DNA from: RYN-230 sp963717125
GTDB lineage: Bacteria; Actinomycetota; Actinomycetes; Streptosporangiales; Streptosporangiaceae
NCBI GenBank assembly: GCA_963717125.1
Contig: CAVQVG010000015.1
Location: 186,001-250,000, forward strand
Direction: 5' to 3'
Length of the DNA stretch: 64,000 bases
The translations under genes and the position numbers were made by a program. The notes below the pieces were generated by a model. It was not told where the DNA came from. It made no database searches and saw only the letters and a program-made list of their open reading frames with translations. Positions 34,127-42,029 of the stretch are shown here, piece after piece (position 1 is the stretch's first letter; every line of letters begins with the position of its first letter).

Positions 34127-34830
34127 GCCGTTCGCTCTGATCGGCTCGATCTGCGCGCGCTGGCGAGCTCAGGACGACCCTGGTCGGCACTCGCCACGAT
34201 TGCAGAGTCGCTGATGCGAGCCGAGACGGATCTTGAGTTTCTGGCCTTCGAGTTGATCGAGCCTGACGCGGAGCTTGAGTGGCGGCTGTTCCACCTCTCG
34301 GTGCTCGGAGAGGTGCTAGCCGCGGTCCGACAACTCGGCGGCCGAGTACGGTGGAACGCGCCACTGAGCGCGGCCGAGTCGTCGGGCCGCAGTTCCATGT
34401 CACGGTTGGCCAGGACCGCTGGGACCTCTGGTTCGAAGCATCCGCAGCGGCTCGCTATTACGCCGTAACGTCGCCATACAAGGCAGCGACCGCAGGAGTC
34501 CTGAGCGCTCAGCGCATCGGAGCGGACGTGATGCTGTGTCTGCCGGGAAAACGTGCGCTGATGTTGGAGTGCAAGTGGAGCGCCTTTGGGAACTACGTCG
34601 GCCGCGCCGGATACCACCAGGCCTCGTCGTACCTCGTCGAGGCGCGCTCCGGGATGGTCATTGACGCCTGGTTATACATCGTCGGTCCCGCAGAAATTGT
34701 GAGCGAATGGACCAATGCTGAGCTGAACTGGCCAGAAGGCGTGGCAACAGTAGGCGCCTGCAACATTCAGCACCTTGATGCACTGGTTCGATCGATTGTG
34801 CTCGTCTCCGACGAACACCCAGAGAACTGA
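34088..34830 (+). pseudogene. PD-(D/E)XK nuclease-fold protein, frameshifted
   Basis: The first frame from GTG 34088 runs to SAAESSG (~34385). It then must shift by one base to continue as PQFHVTVGQDRWDLWFEASAAARYYAVTSPYKAATAG. The catalytic signature is GADVMLCLPGKRALMLECKWS: an Asp and, eleven residues on, ExK. YHQASSYLVEARSGMVIDAWLYIVGP follows. Restriction-endonuclease-like fold, specificity unknown. The pairing with the methylase remnant on the opposite strand suggests a former restriction locus. A sequencing error instead of decay is possible for the shift. Confidence 0.7.
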
Positions 34831-34973
34831 TGGCCAGCGATCCGGGCTAGGCCAATCGAAAGGTTCATGCGTTGTGCCCCTCGCGGCCTCAGCGGCCGGC
34901 AAGGTGCGGTCACCAATGGCCAGTGGCAGCCACTTGCCGAGCTGGGCGGCGCGAAGCACCGATCCGCTTCATG

Positions 34974-34990
34974 TACTTCCGCCGGAAGTA
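34974..34990. promoter_or_regulatory. 17-bp palindrome TACTTCCG-C-CGGAAGTA
   Basis: Perfect 8-bp arms, 60 bp upstream of the GTG at 35051, inside the element. A candidate operator. Confidence 0.5.
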
Positions 34991-35050
34991 GAGACACGGG
35001 CACCGCAAGTTCACGTGTGTTTTTGGTGGAGTGCGCGTACGCTCGGACGC

Positions 35051-35464
35051 GTGGGGGGGAAGACCCGGTTTCCCCGGGTGAGACAGTGGCTGACGATCCT
35101 CAAGGATCCGCGGCTTGGCGTGGGGGTCGGGACGCTGCTCGCCGGGGCCTTCGCAGCCCTCGCGACCTGGATCGCATGGCTCGTGGCCCCGAAGGTCGTC
35201 CCGTTCTGGCCGTTCTGGCTATCGGTGGGTGTGGCTGCGATCGGCTTCGTCATTCTCCTGTTCGCTCGTCCAGAGGGAGACCGGGCCCACCCTGAGCGAC
35301 CAGTCGTGCCCCCCACCAACGGGCAACAGTCGCCTCCACCACCGCCAACAAAGCGGCGGCTACGACTCCCGACCGCTGAAGCCCTTCGCGAGGGCCTGCG
35401 TGGTGGTCCGTCGAGAGGCGCCGACACGACCTCGTCCACTCCCACACACGACGGGATGAGGTGA
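35051..35464 (+). CDS. Hypothetical two-helix membrane protein
   Basis: 137 aa from GTG 35051. Helices at about residues 23-43 (GVGVGTLLAGAFAALATWIAWLV) and 48-70 (FWPFWLSVGVAAIGFVILLF). A Pro-rich cytosolic tail (SPPPPPTKRRLRLPT) follows. No family recognised. Element-borne. Confidence 0.55.
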   Translation: MGGKTRFPRVRQWLTILKDPRLGVGVGTLLAGAFAALATWIAWLVAPKVVPFWPFWLSVGVAAIGFVILLFARPEGDRAHPERPVVPPTNGQQSPPPPPTKRRLRLPTAEALREGLRGGPSRGADTTSSTPTHDGMR

Positions 35465-35525
35465 CGATGAGGTGGCCTTCCTCTTCCGACGTTAACCTTC
35501 CCCAGCACCATCGGGAGCACCAGCC

Positions 35526-35966
35526 ATGCCTGACTCGCCGAATTCGGACCAACAGACCGCGGCGCCGGTGATGGTAGCCAGCGATGGCGCGGCGCCAGCC
35601 GAACAGCATGCCCCGTCGGAGGACGGCCAGAAGCCGGGAACGTTCGGCCTCTACCTCGAGCTGTTGGGCGAAAAGAGTGTTCCGCTGGTCCTCATCGCCC
35701 TGGGCCTCAGCATTGTGGCCGCAGACGACGAGATCGAGGTCACTCGAATCCCAGGGTGGGGCGAGCCGCAGTACGTCGGAATGCTGGCCTTCGCCGCCCT
35801 GCTGGTGGTGCTGGGCTGTATTGAGCGCATCGTGGAGTTGCGGTCTCCGCGAGCACCATTGGCGAAACGACCCCGGCGCAGAACAAGCGGTCGTCGGCGG
35901 GGGGGTCGTCCGCGCAAAGCCGACGAAGCCCTTCCGCCGGACGGTCAGACGGCTGTGCGCGGATGA
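35526..35966 (+). CDS. Hypothetical two-helix membrane protein
   Basis: 146 aa from ATG 35526. A polar N-terminus (40 residues), then helices VPLVLIALGLSIVA and YVGMLAFAALLVVLGCI, and a basic tail RRRTSGRRRGGRPRKADEAL. Not recognised. Its 3' end overlaps the left arm of a long inverted repeat, so the stop codon lies in the loop. Confidence 0.6.
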   Translation: MPDSPNSDQQTAAPVMVASDGAAPAEQHAPSEDGQKPGTFGLYLELLGEKSVPLVLIALGLSIVAADDEIEVTRIPGWGEPQYVGMLAFAALLVVLGCIERIVELRSPRAPLAKRPRRRTSGRRRGGRPRKADEALPPDGQTAVRG

Positions 35967-35988
35967 CCCGCTGAAGGGCTTCGTCGGC
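35919..35988. terminator. Long inverted repeat at the end of the 35526 gene
   Basis: A perfect 16-bp stem (35919-35934 with 35973-35988; arms GCCGACGAAGCCCTTC and its complement) with a 38-base loop containing the stop codon. Likely a transcript-end hairpin. A recombination scar is the alternative. Confidence 0.6.
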
Positions 35989-36127
35989 CCAGGGTGATCG
36001 AGACAATACCCAAGAAAGCACGACACAACACAACACAGCGAGACTAATGAGAAGTCCTAGATGACGACTTCTGCGCCTGTGACGGCAACCCCAGGGGAGC
36101 GACGATATCCGACAGCCTGGGCCTATT

Positions 36128-36310
36128 TTGCAAGCAAAGGATCAGATCGACGAGAACAGCGTCGCCGCCCGCCGCTGGGGCAGAAACCTGGTCGCGCGCC
36201 TGGCCGAAGCGCGATGTCGAGGCGATCGTGGCGCTGTACGCCGACACTGCGGTGCATCGCTCGACCCCATTCCGCCAGCCGGGCCTGGGTGTGGCTGGCG
36301 TCCGCCGCCG
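36128..36310 (+). pseudogene. SnoaL-like (NTF2-fold) protein fragment
   Basis: NLVARLAEA in one frame and, one base out of phase, DVEAIVALYADTAVHRSTPFRQPGLGVAGVR, the classic N-terminal block of SnoaL/NTF2-like proteins. The rest of the domain is missing where the sequence meets the integrase remnant on the other strand. A dead fragment. Confidence 0.65.
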
Positions 36311-36366
36311 TGCACGCCTGCGGTATGGTGCTCGCTCTTCGGGAGCCTGCCGCAAAGCCTTGAGCA

Positions 36367-36735
36367 CTTCTTCAGCGCCGTGTACAGGCTGTCGAGGGAG
36401 TCGGCGCCGAGCTTGCGAACCTTCACGTCCCCGAGAACCGGCCCGATGGTGCGGCGGATGTAGCCCTGATGCGCCTCTTTGGTCGACAGCTCCAGATCGG
36501 TGACTTCCAGGTACTTGTCGAGGGCCTGGCTCAGCGTCGCGGCCCGATTGGGGAACCGGCCACCGTCAGCCTCATTTAGCAGGCGCCCGAGCGTCGCGGC
36601 GGCGGCCGCCTCGTCCGGGCAGGTCTCCCGGAGGCGGCGCGGCCTGCCGGTGACCGGGTCGGTTCCGGCGTAGACGTGCACGCGGAAAGAGCCGCTTGGC
36701 AGCTGCTCGATGTGGCCGCGGAGGGTGTTGGCCAT
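36367..36735 (-). pseudogene. Tyrosine integrase, 5' fragment
   Basis: Starts ATG 36735 with MANTLRGHIEQLPSGSFRVHVYAGTDPVTGRPRRLRETCPDEAAA (AP2-like arm-binding domain). The core-binding domain follows (LSQALDKYLEVTDLELSTKEAHQGYIRRTIGPVLGDVKVRKL). Homology ends near residue 123 at LYTALKKC, where the SnoaL fragment begins. The catalytic R-HxxR-Y domain is gone. It points away from the tRNA-Thr, as usual for tRNA-targeting integrases. Confidence 0.85.
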
Positions 36736-36821
36736 GGCGGAACGATAACCCGAACCACAGTCATTCGTTCCATGACCCGTTCCACGACTGCGAACGGTTC
36801 GTTCGAAAAACTTCCCTGACT

Positions 36822-36898
36822 TGGAGCCGCCTATCGGAATCGAACCGATGACCTACGCATTACGAGTGCGTCGCTCTAACCGACTGAGCTAAGGCGGC
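36822..36898 (-). tRNA. tRNA-Thr (anticodon CGT)
   Basis: 77 nt including an encoded CCA. Acceptor GCCGCCT/AGGCGGC, D-stem GCTC/GAGC, anticodon stem ACGCA/TGCGT around loop CTCGTAA, and T-arm ATCGG-TTCGATT-CCGAT. All arms pair. Its 3' 27 bp are the right att repeat of the integrated element. Confidence 0.97.
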
Positions 36899-36973
36899 AT
36901 GCCGCCCGCGGCGGCCAGTCGAGTCTACCGGTCCCGGGCGTCCCGCCGAGCTGGCACCGCCAACCGGTACAGC

Positions 36974-38575
36974 TCACGGGCAGACGGTGCCGCTGCGGGG
37001 TACGGCCAGCGAGATCAGGTACCTGTTCACCACGTTGTCCACGCACGAACTGCCCATCATGTACGCGGTGTGGCCGTTGCCGTCCCAGCCCAGCAGCACG
37101 CCGGAGGCCAGGTCCCGGGACAGCGCCTGCGCCCAGCGGTACGGCGTGGCCGGGTCCCGCAGGTTGCCCACGACCAGGATGGGCGGCGCACCGGCGCCCA
37201 GCACCGACCGTCCACCCGGCCCCAGAGCCAGCTGACCGCTGCCCGCCGCGCTCAGCGTGTCAGGCAACGGATACGACCGCACCCGCCAGTACGCGCACGC
37301 CAGGCTGCCCCACATGATCGCCTGGCCGAACACCGGCGCGGCCCGGCCGGCTGCCGCAGCGGCCGCCCGCCAGGTGGCCAGCGAACGAGGCCAGGGCCGG
37401 TCCAGGCAGTCCACCGCCGTCTCCGCGTCGGCGAGGTTGCTGTACTGACCGGACGCGTTCCGCTCGAACAGCGCGTTCGCCAGTTCTACCAGCAGGGTCC
37501 CGTTCCCGCCCAGCGCGGCCGCCAGGGCCGAACGCAGCGTCCCCCAGTACGCCTGGTTATACAGCGCGGTGGCGATCCCGTTGAGCAGCATGGCCCCGTT
37601 GGCCGGCTGGGCGTCCAGATCGTTGGCCAGCGGATGCGCCGAGGCGCGGGCCAGCAGCGACTGGATCCGGGCCAGCCCGGCGGCCACGCCGGATTGACCC
37701 AGCGGGCAGCCCGCCGACGCCTCGCAGTTGGCGATGAACGCGCGCAGCGCCACCTCGAAGCCCTGCGCCTGCACCGTGTTCATGGCGATCCCGCTGCTGG
37801 CCGGGTCGATCGCCCCGTCCAGCACCAGCGCGCGGACATGGCTGGGGAACAGCCGCGCGTACCAGGTGCCCAGGTAGGTGCCGTAGGACTTACCCAGGTA
37901 AGTCAGCTTGGCCTGGTCCAGGGCGGCGCGCAGCACGTCCATGTCCCGGGCCGCGTTCCGGGTCCCGACGTAGCGCAGCAGCACGCCCGAGGACCGCTCG
38001 CAGCCCCGCGCGAACAGCCGGGACTCCGCGACGATCGCCGCCACCTGCGCCGCCGACGCGGGCATGTCATCGGTGGCGAAGTACTTGTCCAGCTCCGGGC
38101 CGGTCAGGCAGTGCACGGCCGGCTCGCTGCCGCCGACGCCGCGCGGGTCGAAGCCGACGATGTCGAAGCGAGCCCGCACCGGCGCCGCGATCACCGAACG
38201 CGCCTGCAGGGCGTAGGCCACCCCGGATCCCCCCGGACCGCCCGGGTTGACCAGCAGCGAACCTATTCGTTGCGAAGGATGGGAGGCCGGCAGCCTGATC
38301 ACGGGCAGCGAGAAGCGGCGCCAGGCCGGCCGGGAGTAGTCGAACGGAACCAGCAGCCGCGCGCACTGGAACACCCTGTCGCAGGTCACCCACCGGAGCT
38401 TCTGCGCGTAATAGCCGGCCAGCGTGGTCGGCGGCGGCCCAGCCGGGCCTCGGATGGCCGCGCTGCTGCTGGCCGGGCGGGATGGCGCCCGCGCCGGGCG
38501 CGCCGCAGCGCTGGTGCTGCACCCGGCGGCCAGCACCGTGCACAGGACGGCGGGCAGCGCCCGGCCCAGCTTCAC
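36974..38575 (-). CDS. Secreted lipoprotein alpha/beta hydrolase, tripeptidyl-aminopeptidase type
   Basis: 533 aa from GTG 38575, which overlaps the upstream stop (GTGA) and yields VKLGRALPAVLCTVLAAGCST with a lipobox (LAAGC). LLVNPGGPGGSGVAYAL is the oxyanion motif, FDPRGVGGSEP follows, GKSYGTYLGTWYA holds the nucleophile Ser, and the C-terminal block PPILVVGNLRDPATPYRWAQAL plus GNGHTAY supply Asp and His. This family hydrolyses peptides or proline-linked substrates outside the cell. Coupled to the ricT-like gene. Confidence 0.9.
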   Translation of the reverse strand: MKLGRALPAVLCTVLAAGCSTSAAARPARAPSRPASSSAAIRGPAGPPPTTLAGYYAQKLRWVTCDRVFQCARLLVPFDYSRPAWRRFSLPVIRLPASHPSQRIGSLLVNPGGPGGSGVAYALQARSVIAAPVRARFDIVGFDPRGVGGSEPAVHCLTGPELDKYFATDDMPASAAQVAAIVAESRLFARGCERSSGVLLRYVGTRNAARDMDVLRAALDQAKLTYLGKSYGTYLGTWYARLFPSHVRALVLDGAIDPASSGIAMNTVQAQGFEVALRAFIANCEASAGCPLGQSGVAAGLARIQSLLARASAHPLANDLDAQPANGAMLLNGIATALYNQAYWGTLRSALAAALGGNGTLLVELANALFERNASGQYSNLADAETAVDCLDRPWPRSLATWRAAAAAAGRAAPVFGQAIMWGSLACAYWRVRSYPLPDTLSAAGSGQLALGPGGRSVLGAGAPPILVVGNLRDPATPYRWAQALSRDLASGVLLGWDGNGHTAYMMGSSCVDNVVNRYLISLAVPRSGTVCP

Positions 38576-39395
38576 CCCCCGGCCTGGTCCCCGTACTTCG
38601 CCTCGTAAGCCTGCCGCGATCCGCAGACACTTGCTTTCGGGCAGGCGCACTTGCGGCCATCTCTCGTCAGTTTCACCACGACCTTGTCCCCCGGAACGCT
38701 ATGCCCGGTCACCACGCCGGGCCCATCCGGGGTGTCCACCGACTCACCGATGGCCGGGGCGTCCTTGCGGAAGTCCTGATACAGCGGATGTTCGTACTTC
38801 AGGCAGCACATCAGCCGGCCGCAGGCACCGGCGATCCGCAGCGGGTTGACCGGCAGGTCCTGGTCCTTCGCCATCCGCACCGACACCGGCTCGAAGTCCT
38901 TCAGGAACGTGGCGCAGCACAGGTCACGCCCACACGGCCCGATGCCGCCCTGCAGCCGGGCCTCGTCACGCGGCCCGATCTGCCGCAACTCGACCCGGCC
39001 GCGCAGCCGGCGGCCAGGTCGCGGACCAGCGCGCGGAAGTCCACCCGGCCCGGCGCGCTGAAGTACACCGTGAACACGCTGGGCGAATCCACGTAGTCCA
39101 CGCCGATGACCTTCATCGGCAGGCCGTGCTCCCGGACCAGCCGGCGCGCCGCCACCCGGGCTTCCGCCCGCCGTGACCGGTTGGCCTCGTCCCGGCTGAG
39201 CTGCTGGTCGGTGGCCAGCCCGGCGCACACCGGCAGCCCGGCCACGTCGTCATCCACCCACTGCGGGGCCCAGATGCACACGGCCACCTCGGGGCCGGCG
39301 TCCGTGGGCACGAGCACCTTGTCACCCACCGCGGGCGTGTACGAGCCGGGATCCAGGTAGTAGAGCCGCCCGTACCGCTCGAAGCTGACGGCCAT
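38572..39395 (-). CDS. PSP1/RicT-family protein, frameshifted
   Basis: Begins ATG 39395 (several in-frame ATGs just upstream). MAVSFERYGRLYYLDPG ... SVFTVYFSAPGRVDFRALVRDLAAG is the N-terminal half of PSP1. At about 39005 the frame moves by one base and continues as RGRVELRQIGPRDEARLQGGIGPCGRDLCCATFLKDF, with the CGRxLCC and CGRLMCCLKYE cysteine motifs. 824 bp from start to stop is one base short of a whole number of codons, and restoring one C (GGCTGCGCG to GGCCTGCGCG) heals it. RicT-type proteins carry iron-sulphur clusters and act with RNase Y in Bacillus; the actinobacterial role is unclear. Confidence 0.85.
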
Positions 39396-39529
39396 CATCA
39401 TGCCCATCGCCCCAGGTTACGGTGAGATCACGAAGATTGCTGCCCCCGCCCTCCCAATATCCCTGCATAACGCCCACACGTGCGTACTGAGCTGCCCAGA
39501 CGCGCGGCCATACCGGGAAACTCGTGGTT

Positions 39530-39940
39530 TCACCACGCCTGGTCAGCCTCCCGGCCGTCGGCCGGGTGCAGCGGCACCAGCCGCCTGTCGTGGATCCACC
39601 CGTTGGCCCCGTCCGTGCAGTGCCCCACGCACAGCCCGATGTTGAGCAGGAAGTGCTGGCCCGACGCGTCCTGGCCAAGAGCGAGGAAGTCGGGGGCCCC
39701 GTTCACTTCCGGGGTGTCACCCAGGCGGCGGTGGTACAGCACGGTCAGCGGCTGCCCATCGGCGGCCGAAATTCGCGCCACGAACAAGTCCTGGGGAACC
39801 ACGCCACTGATCTGGCGGTTGCCCAGAACCTTTCCCTGCAGCATGACGGTCGTGAGCGTGGCACCGTCCGGGCTGATCAGCGCCTGTACCGGGTAAGGTT
39901 CCCGGGACGTCCGCGCAAGCAACAAGCGCCCGCTGTCCAC
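39530..39940 (-). CDS. Hypothetical protein, possibly 5' truncated
   Basis: 136 aa from GTG 39940, the only start before an upstream in-frame stop. Beta-strand-rich (PVQALISPDGATLTTVMLQGKVLGNRQISG, DLFVARISAADGQPLTVLYHRRLG), suggestive of propeller-like repeats. LNIGLCVGHCTDGANGWIHDRRLVPLHP forms the end. No RBS or signal peptide, so the N-terminal part may be lost. Family unknown. Confidence 0.5.
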   Translation of the reverse strand: MDSGRLLLARTSREPYPVQALISPDGATLTTVMLQGKVLGNRQISGVVPQDLFVARISAADGQPLTVLYHRRLGDTPEVNGAPDFLALGQDASGQHFLLNIGLCVGHCTDGANGWIHDRRLVPLHPADGREADQAW

Positions 39941-40143
39941 CCGGCCGCCCCCTGACGCCGGTTCCAGCGCCCTGACCTCTGCTCACCATTGCTGGAAAAG
40001 CGGAGCGTGGTGAGTTGTGGGCCACCGTGACCACAAAGGCATCGCACTGTTGCCTGCGGACCATTTCCCGCGACCCGCCTGCAGGCTACGGTGCCACCAT
40101 GCCATTCGCTACGGCCGTTCGCAGCCCGGGCTGACGGGCCGTC

Positions 40144-41421
40144 ATGACCGGGGTTCCGGCCGTCGGCCGGGTGCTCAGCCCGGCCGCCGAACCGACCCAG
40201 CGGGTCGGGAAGCGCTGGATCACGCTGATCGCGCTGGCCAATCTCGGGCTGTACCTCGGGTATTTCGGCCCGCTCGAGGTGCTGCTGCCCAACCAGGTCC
40301 AGGCGGTGGCCGGTTCCGCGCACAAAGTGGCCGTGCTCGGCTGGGTCACCGGCATCGGCGCCGCCGTGGCGATGATCTCCAACCCGGTGGCCGGGGCGCT
40401 GTCCGACCGCACCACCGGACGGTTCGGGCGGCGGCACCCATGGACGGTGTGCGGCGCGCTGGCCGGGGCCGCGGCGCTGGCCCTGCTGGCCGGCCAGCAC
40501 ACCATCGCCGGCCTGATCATCGGCTGGTGCCTGGCCCAGGCGGGCCTCAATGCGATGCAGGCCAGCGTGACGGCGGGTGTTCCGGACCACGTGCCGGTCG
40601 CGCAGCGCGGCGCGGTGTCCGGCTGGATCGGGCTGCCACAGACGTTTGGCGTGGTGCTGGCCGTGGCGCTGGTCACGGTGGCCGTCACCGGCAACGCCGG
40701 CTACCTGCTGATCGCCGTGCTCGTGGTGGCCTGCGCGCTGCCGTTCGCGCTGACCACCCCGGACCCGCCGCTGGCCCGGGCCGACCGGCCGCCGTTTGCC
40801 TGGCGGGCCTTTGCCCGCTCATTCTGGCTGAGCCCGCGGCGGCATCCGGACTTCGCCTGGGCCTGGCTGACCAGGTTTGCGGTCAACCTCGGCAACGCGA
40901 TGGCCGTGCTCTACCTGCTGTACTTCCTGCGCGACCGGCTGCACTACAGCCGGCTCTTCCCCGGCCAGACAGCCCAGGACGGCCTGCTCATCCTGATCTC
41001 GATCTACCTGGTCACGACCGTGCTGACCGCGGTGACGGGCGGCATCGTCTCGGACCGGACCGGACGGCGCAAGGCCCTGGTCACGGTAGCCGGGCTGGTC
41101 ATGACGATCCCGGCGGTGCTGCTCGCGCTGTGGCCGAGCTGGCCGGTAGCCATCGCCGCCGCCGCGCTGATGGGCCTGGGCTACGGCGTGTACCTGTCGG
41201 TCAACCAGGCGCTCGTGACGCAGGTGCTGCCGTCGGCCACGGCGCGGGCCAAGGACCTGGGCATCATCAACATCGCCAACTCCGGGCCGCAGGTGCTGGC
41301 CCCGGCGATCGCCGCGCCGCTGGTCAGCCAGCTCGGCGGGTACCCAACTCTCTACCTGTCGGTTGCCGTCAGCACCGCGGCGGGCTCGGCGTTCGTCTGG
41401 AAGATCCGCTCTGTCCCGTGA
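40144..41421 (+). CDS. MFS transporter
   Basis: 425 aa, about 12 helices. The MFS loop 2-3 signature is GALSDRTTGRFGRRHPW and its second-half copy GGIVSDRTGRRKAL. The SDRT-GRFGRR type resembles the glycoside/sugar-cation or SLC45-like branch more than drug exporters. Substrate unknown. No neighbouring catabolic gene helps. Confidence 0.85.
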   Translation: MTGVPAVGRVLSPAAEPTQRVGKRWITLIALANLGLYLGYFGPLEVLLPNQVQAVAGSAHKVAVLGWVTGIGAAVAMISNPVAGALSDRTTGRFGRRHPWTVCGALAGAAALALLAGQHTIAGLIIGWCLAQAGLNAMQASVTAGVPDHVPVAQRGAVSGWIGLPQTFGVVLAVALVTVAVTGNAGYLLIAVLVVACALPFALTTPDPPLARADRPPFAWRAFARSFWLSPRRHPDFAWAWLTRFAVNLGNAMAVLYLLYFLRDRLHYSRLFPGQTAQDGLLILISIYLVTTVLTAVTGGIVSDRTGRRKALVTVAGLVMTIPAVLLALWPSWPVAIAAAALMGLGYGVYLSVNQALVTQVLPSATARAKDLGIINIANSGPQVLAPAIAAPLVSQLGGYPTLYLSVAVSTAAGSAFVWKIRSVP

Positions 41422-41461
41422 CGGCCGGGGGCTGGGCGGGACCGCGTGCCCGGGACCGGCG

Positions 41462-41941
41462 TTAGGTAGCGGGCGGCGCGGCGGGGAGCACGGCCGCCAG
41501 CACGTCGCGGTGCGTCGGGGCCGCCTGGGCGTGCCGCTGCTGGCCGGCCGGGGTCAGCGTGACGTAGATGCCGCGCCGGTCCTCGCCGCACAGGCACCGC
41601 TCCACCAGCCCGTGCTTCTCCAGCCGGTCAATCAGCCGGGATAGCGCGCTCTGGCTCAGGTGCACGGCGCCTGCCAGTTCCTGGGCCCGGAAGTTGCGCT
41701 CCGGGCGCTCGGCCAGCCGGTCCAGCACCTCGAACTCGCTGACTCCGAGCCCGTGCTCCTTGCCCAGCTCGTGCTCGAGCGCGGCCCACGCACCCGCGTA
41801 ACTAGCCGCCAGGGTGCGCCAGGCGCTCACCACCGGGTCTGTGCCCGCCCCGGCCGCCCCGGCCGCGGCGCCGGCCGGCAGCTCCGCGCACACCGGCACG
41901 GCGGCCGGTGCTCCGGCCAGGCCAGGCTGTGTCACGCTCAC
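41462..41941 (-). CDS. MarR-family transcriptional regulator
   Basis: 159 aa from GTG 41941; the frame stays open into the promoter region, so the start is provisional. LGVSEFEVLDRLAERPERNFRAQELAGAVHLSQSALSRLIDRLEKHGLVERCLCGEDRRGIYVTLTPAGQQ is the winged-helix with DRR wing. Divergent from the DHA2 exporter at 42030 and so probably its repressor. Confidence 0.9.
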   Translation of the reverse strand: MSVTQPGLAGAPAAVPVCAELPAGAAAGAAGAGTDPVVSAWRTLAASYAGAWAALEHELGKEHGLGVSEFEVLDRLAERPERNFRAQELAGAVHLSQSALSRLIDRLEKHGLVERCLCGEDRRGIYVTLTPAGQQRHAQAAPTHRDVLAAVLPAAPPAT

Positions 41942-41967
41942 GGGCGCAGCATAGCGTGCGACCCGAT

Positions 41968-42000
41968 TAGATGCAACTACATTAATTGCACTTGCATCTA
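41968..42000. promoter_or_regulatory. Candidate MarR operator with TTGCA half-sites
   Basis: Perfect 9-bp arms TAGATGCAA and TTGCATCTA with a 15-base AT-rich spacer that contains a further TTGCA. It lies in the divergent promoter between MarR and the exporter. Confidence 0.65.
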
Positions 42001-42029
42001 GTGCGCGTGCATGCATAGTCTCTGGACCC

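Larger units (their letters stand above)
33032..36848. mobile_element. Decayed integrative element at tRNA-Thr
   Basis: Bounded by two identical 27-bp direct repeats (33032-33058 and 36822-36848). The right one is the 3' end of an intact tRNA-Thr. A truncated tyrosine integrase lies 87 bp from the tRNA end, in the orientation expected. Cargo: small membrane and zinc-ribbon proteins, a DNA methylase remnant, a frameshifted PD-(D/E)XK nuclease, two membrane proteins and a SnoaL-like fragment. The integrase lacks its catalytic domain, so the element is immobile by itself. GC content and codon use are visibly less extreme in parts (for example 34100-34850) than in the flanking genes. Confidence 0.85.
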
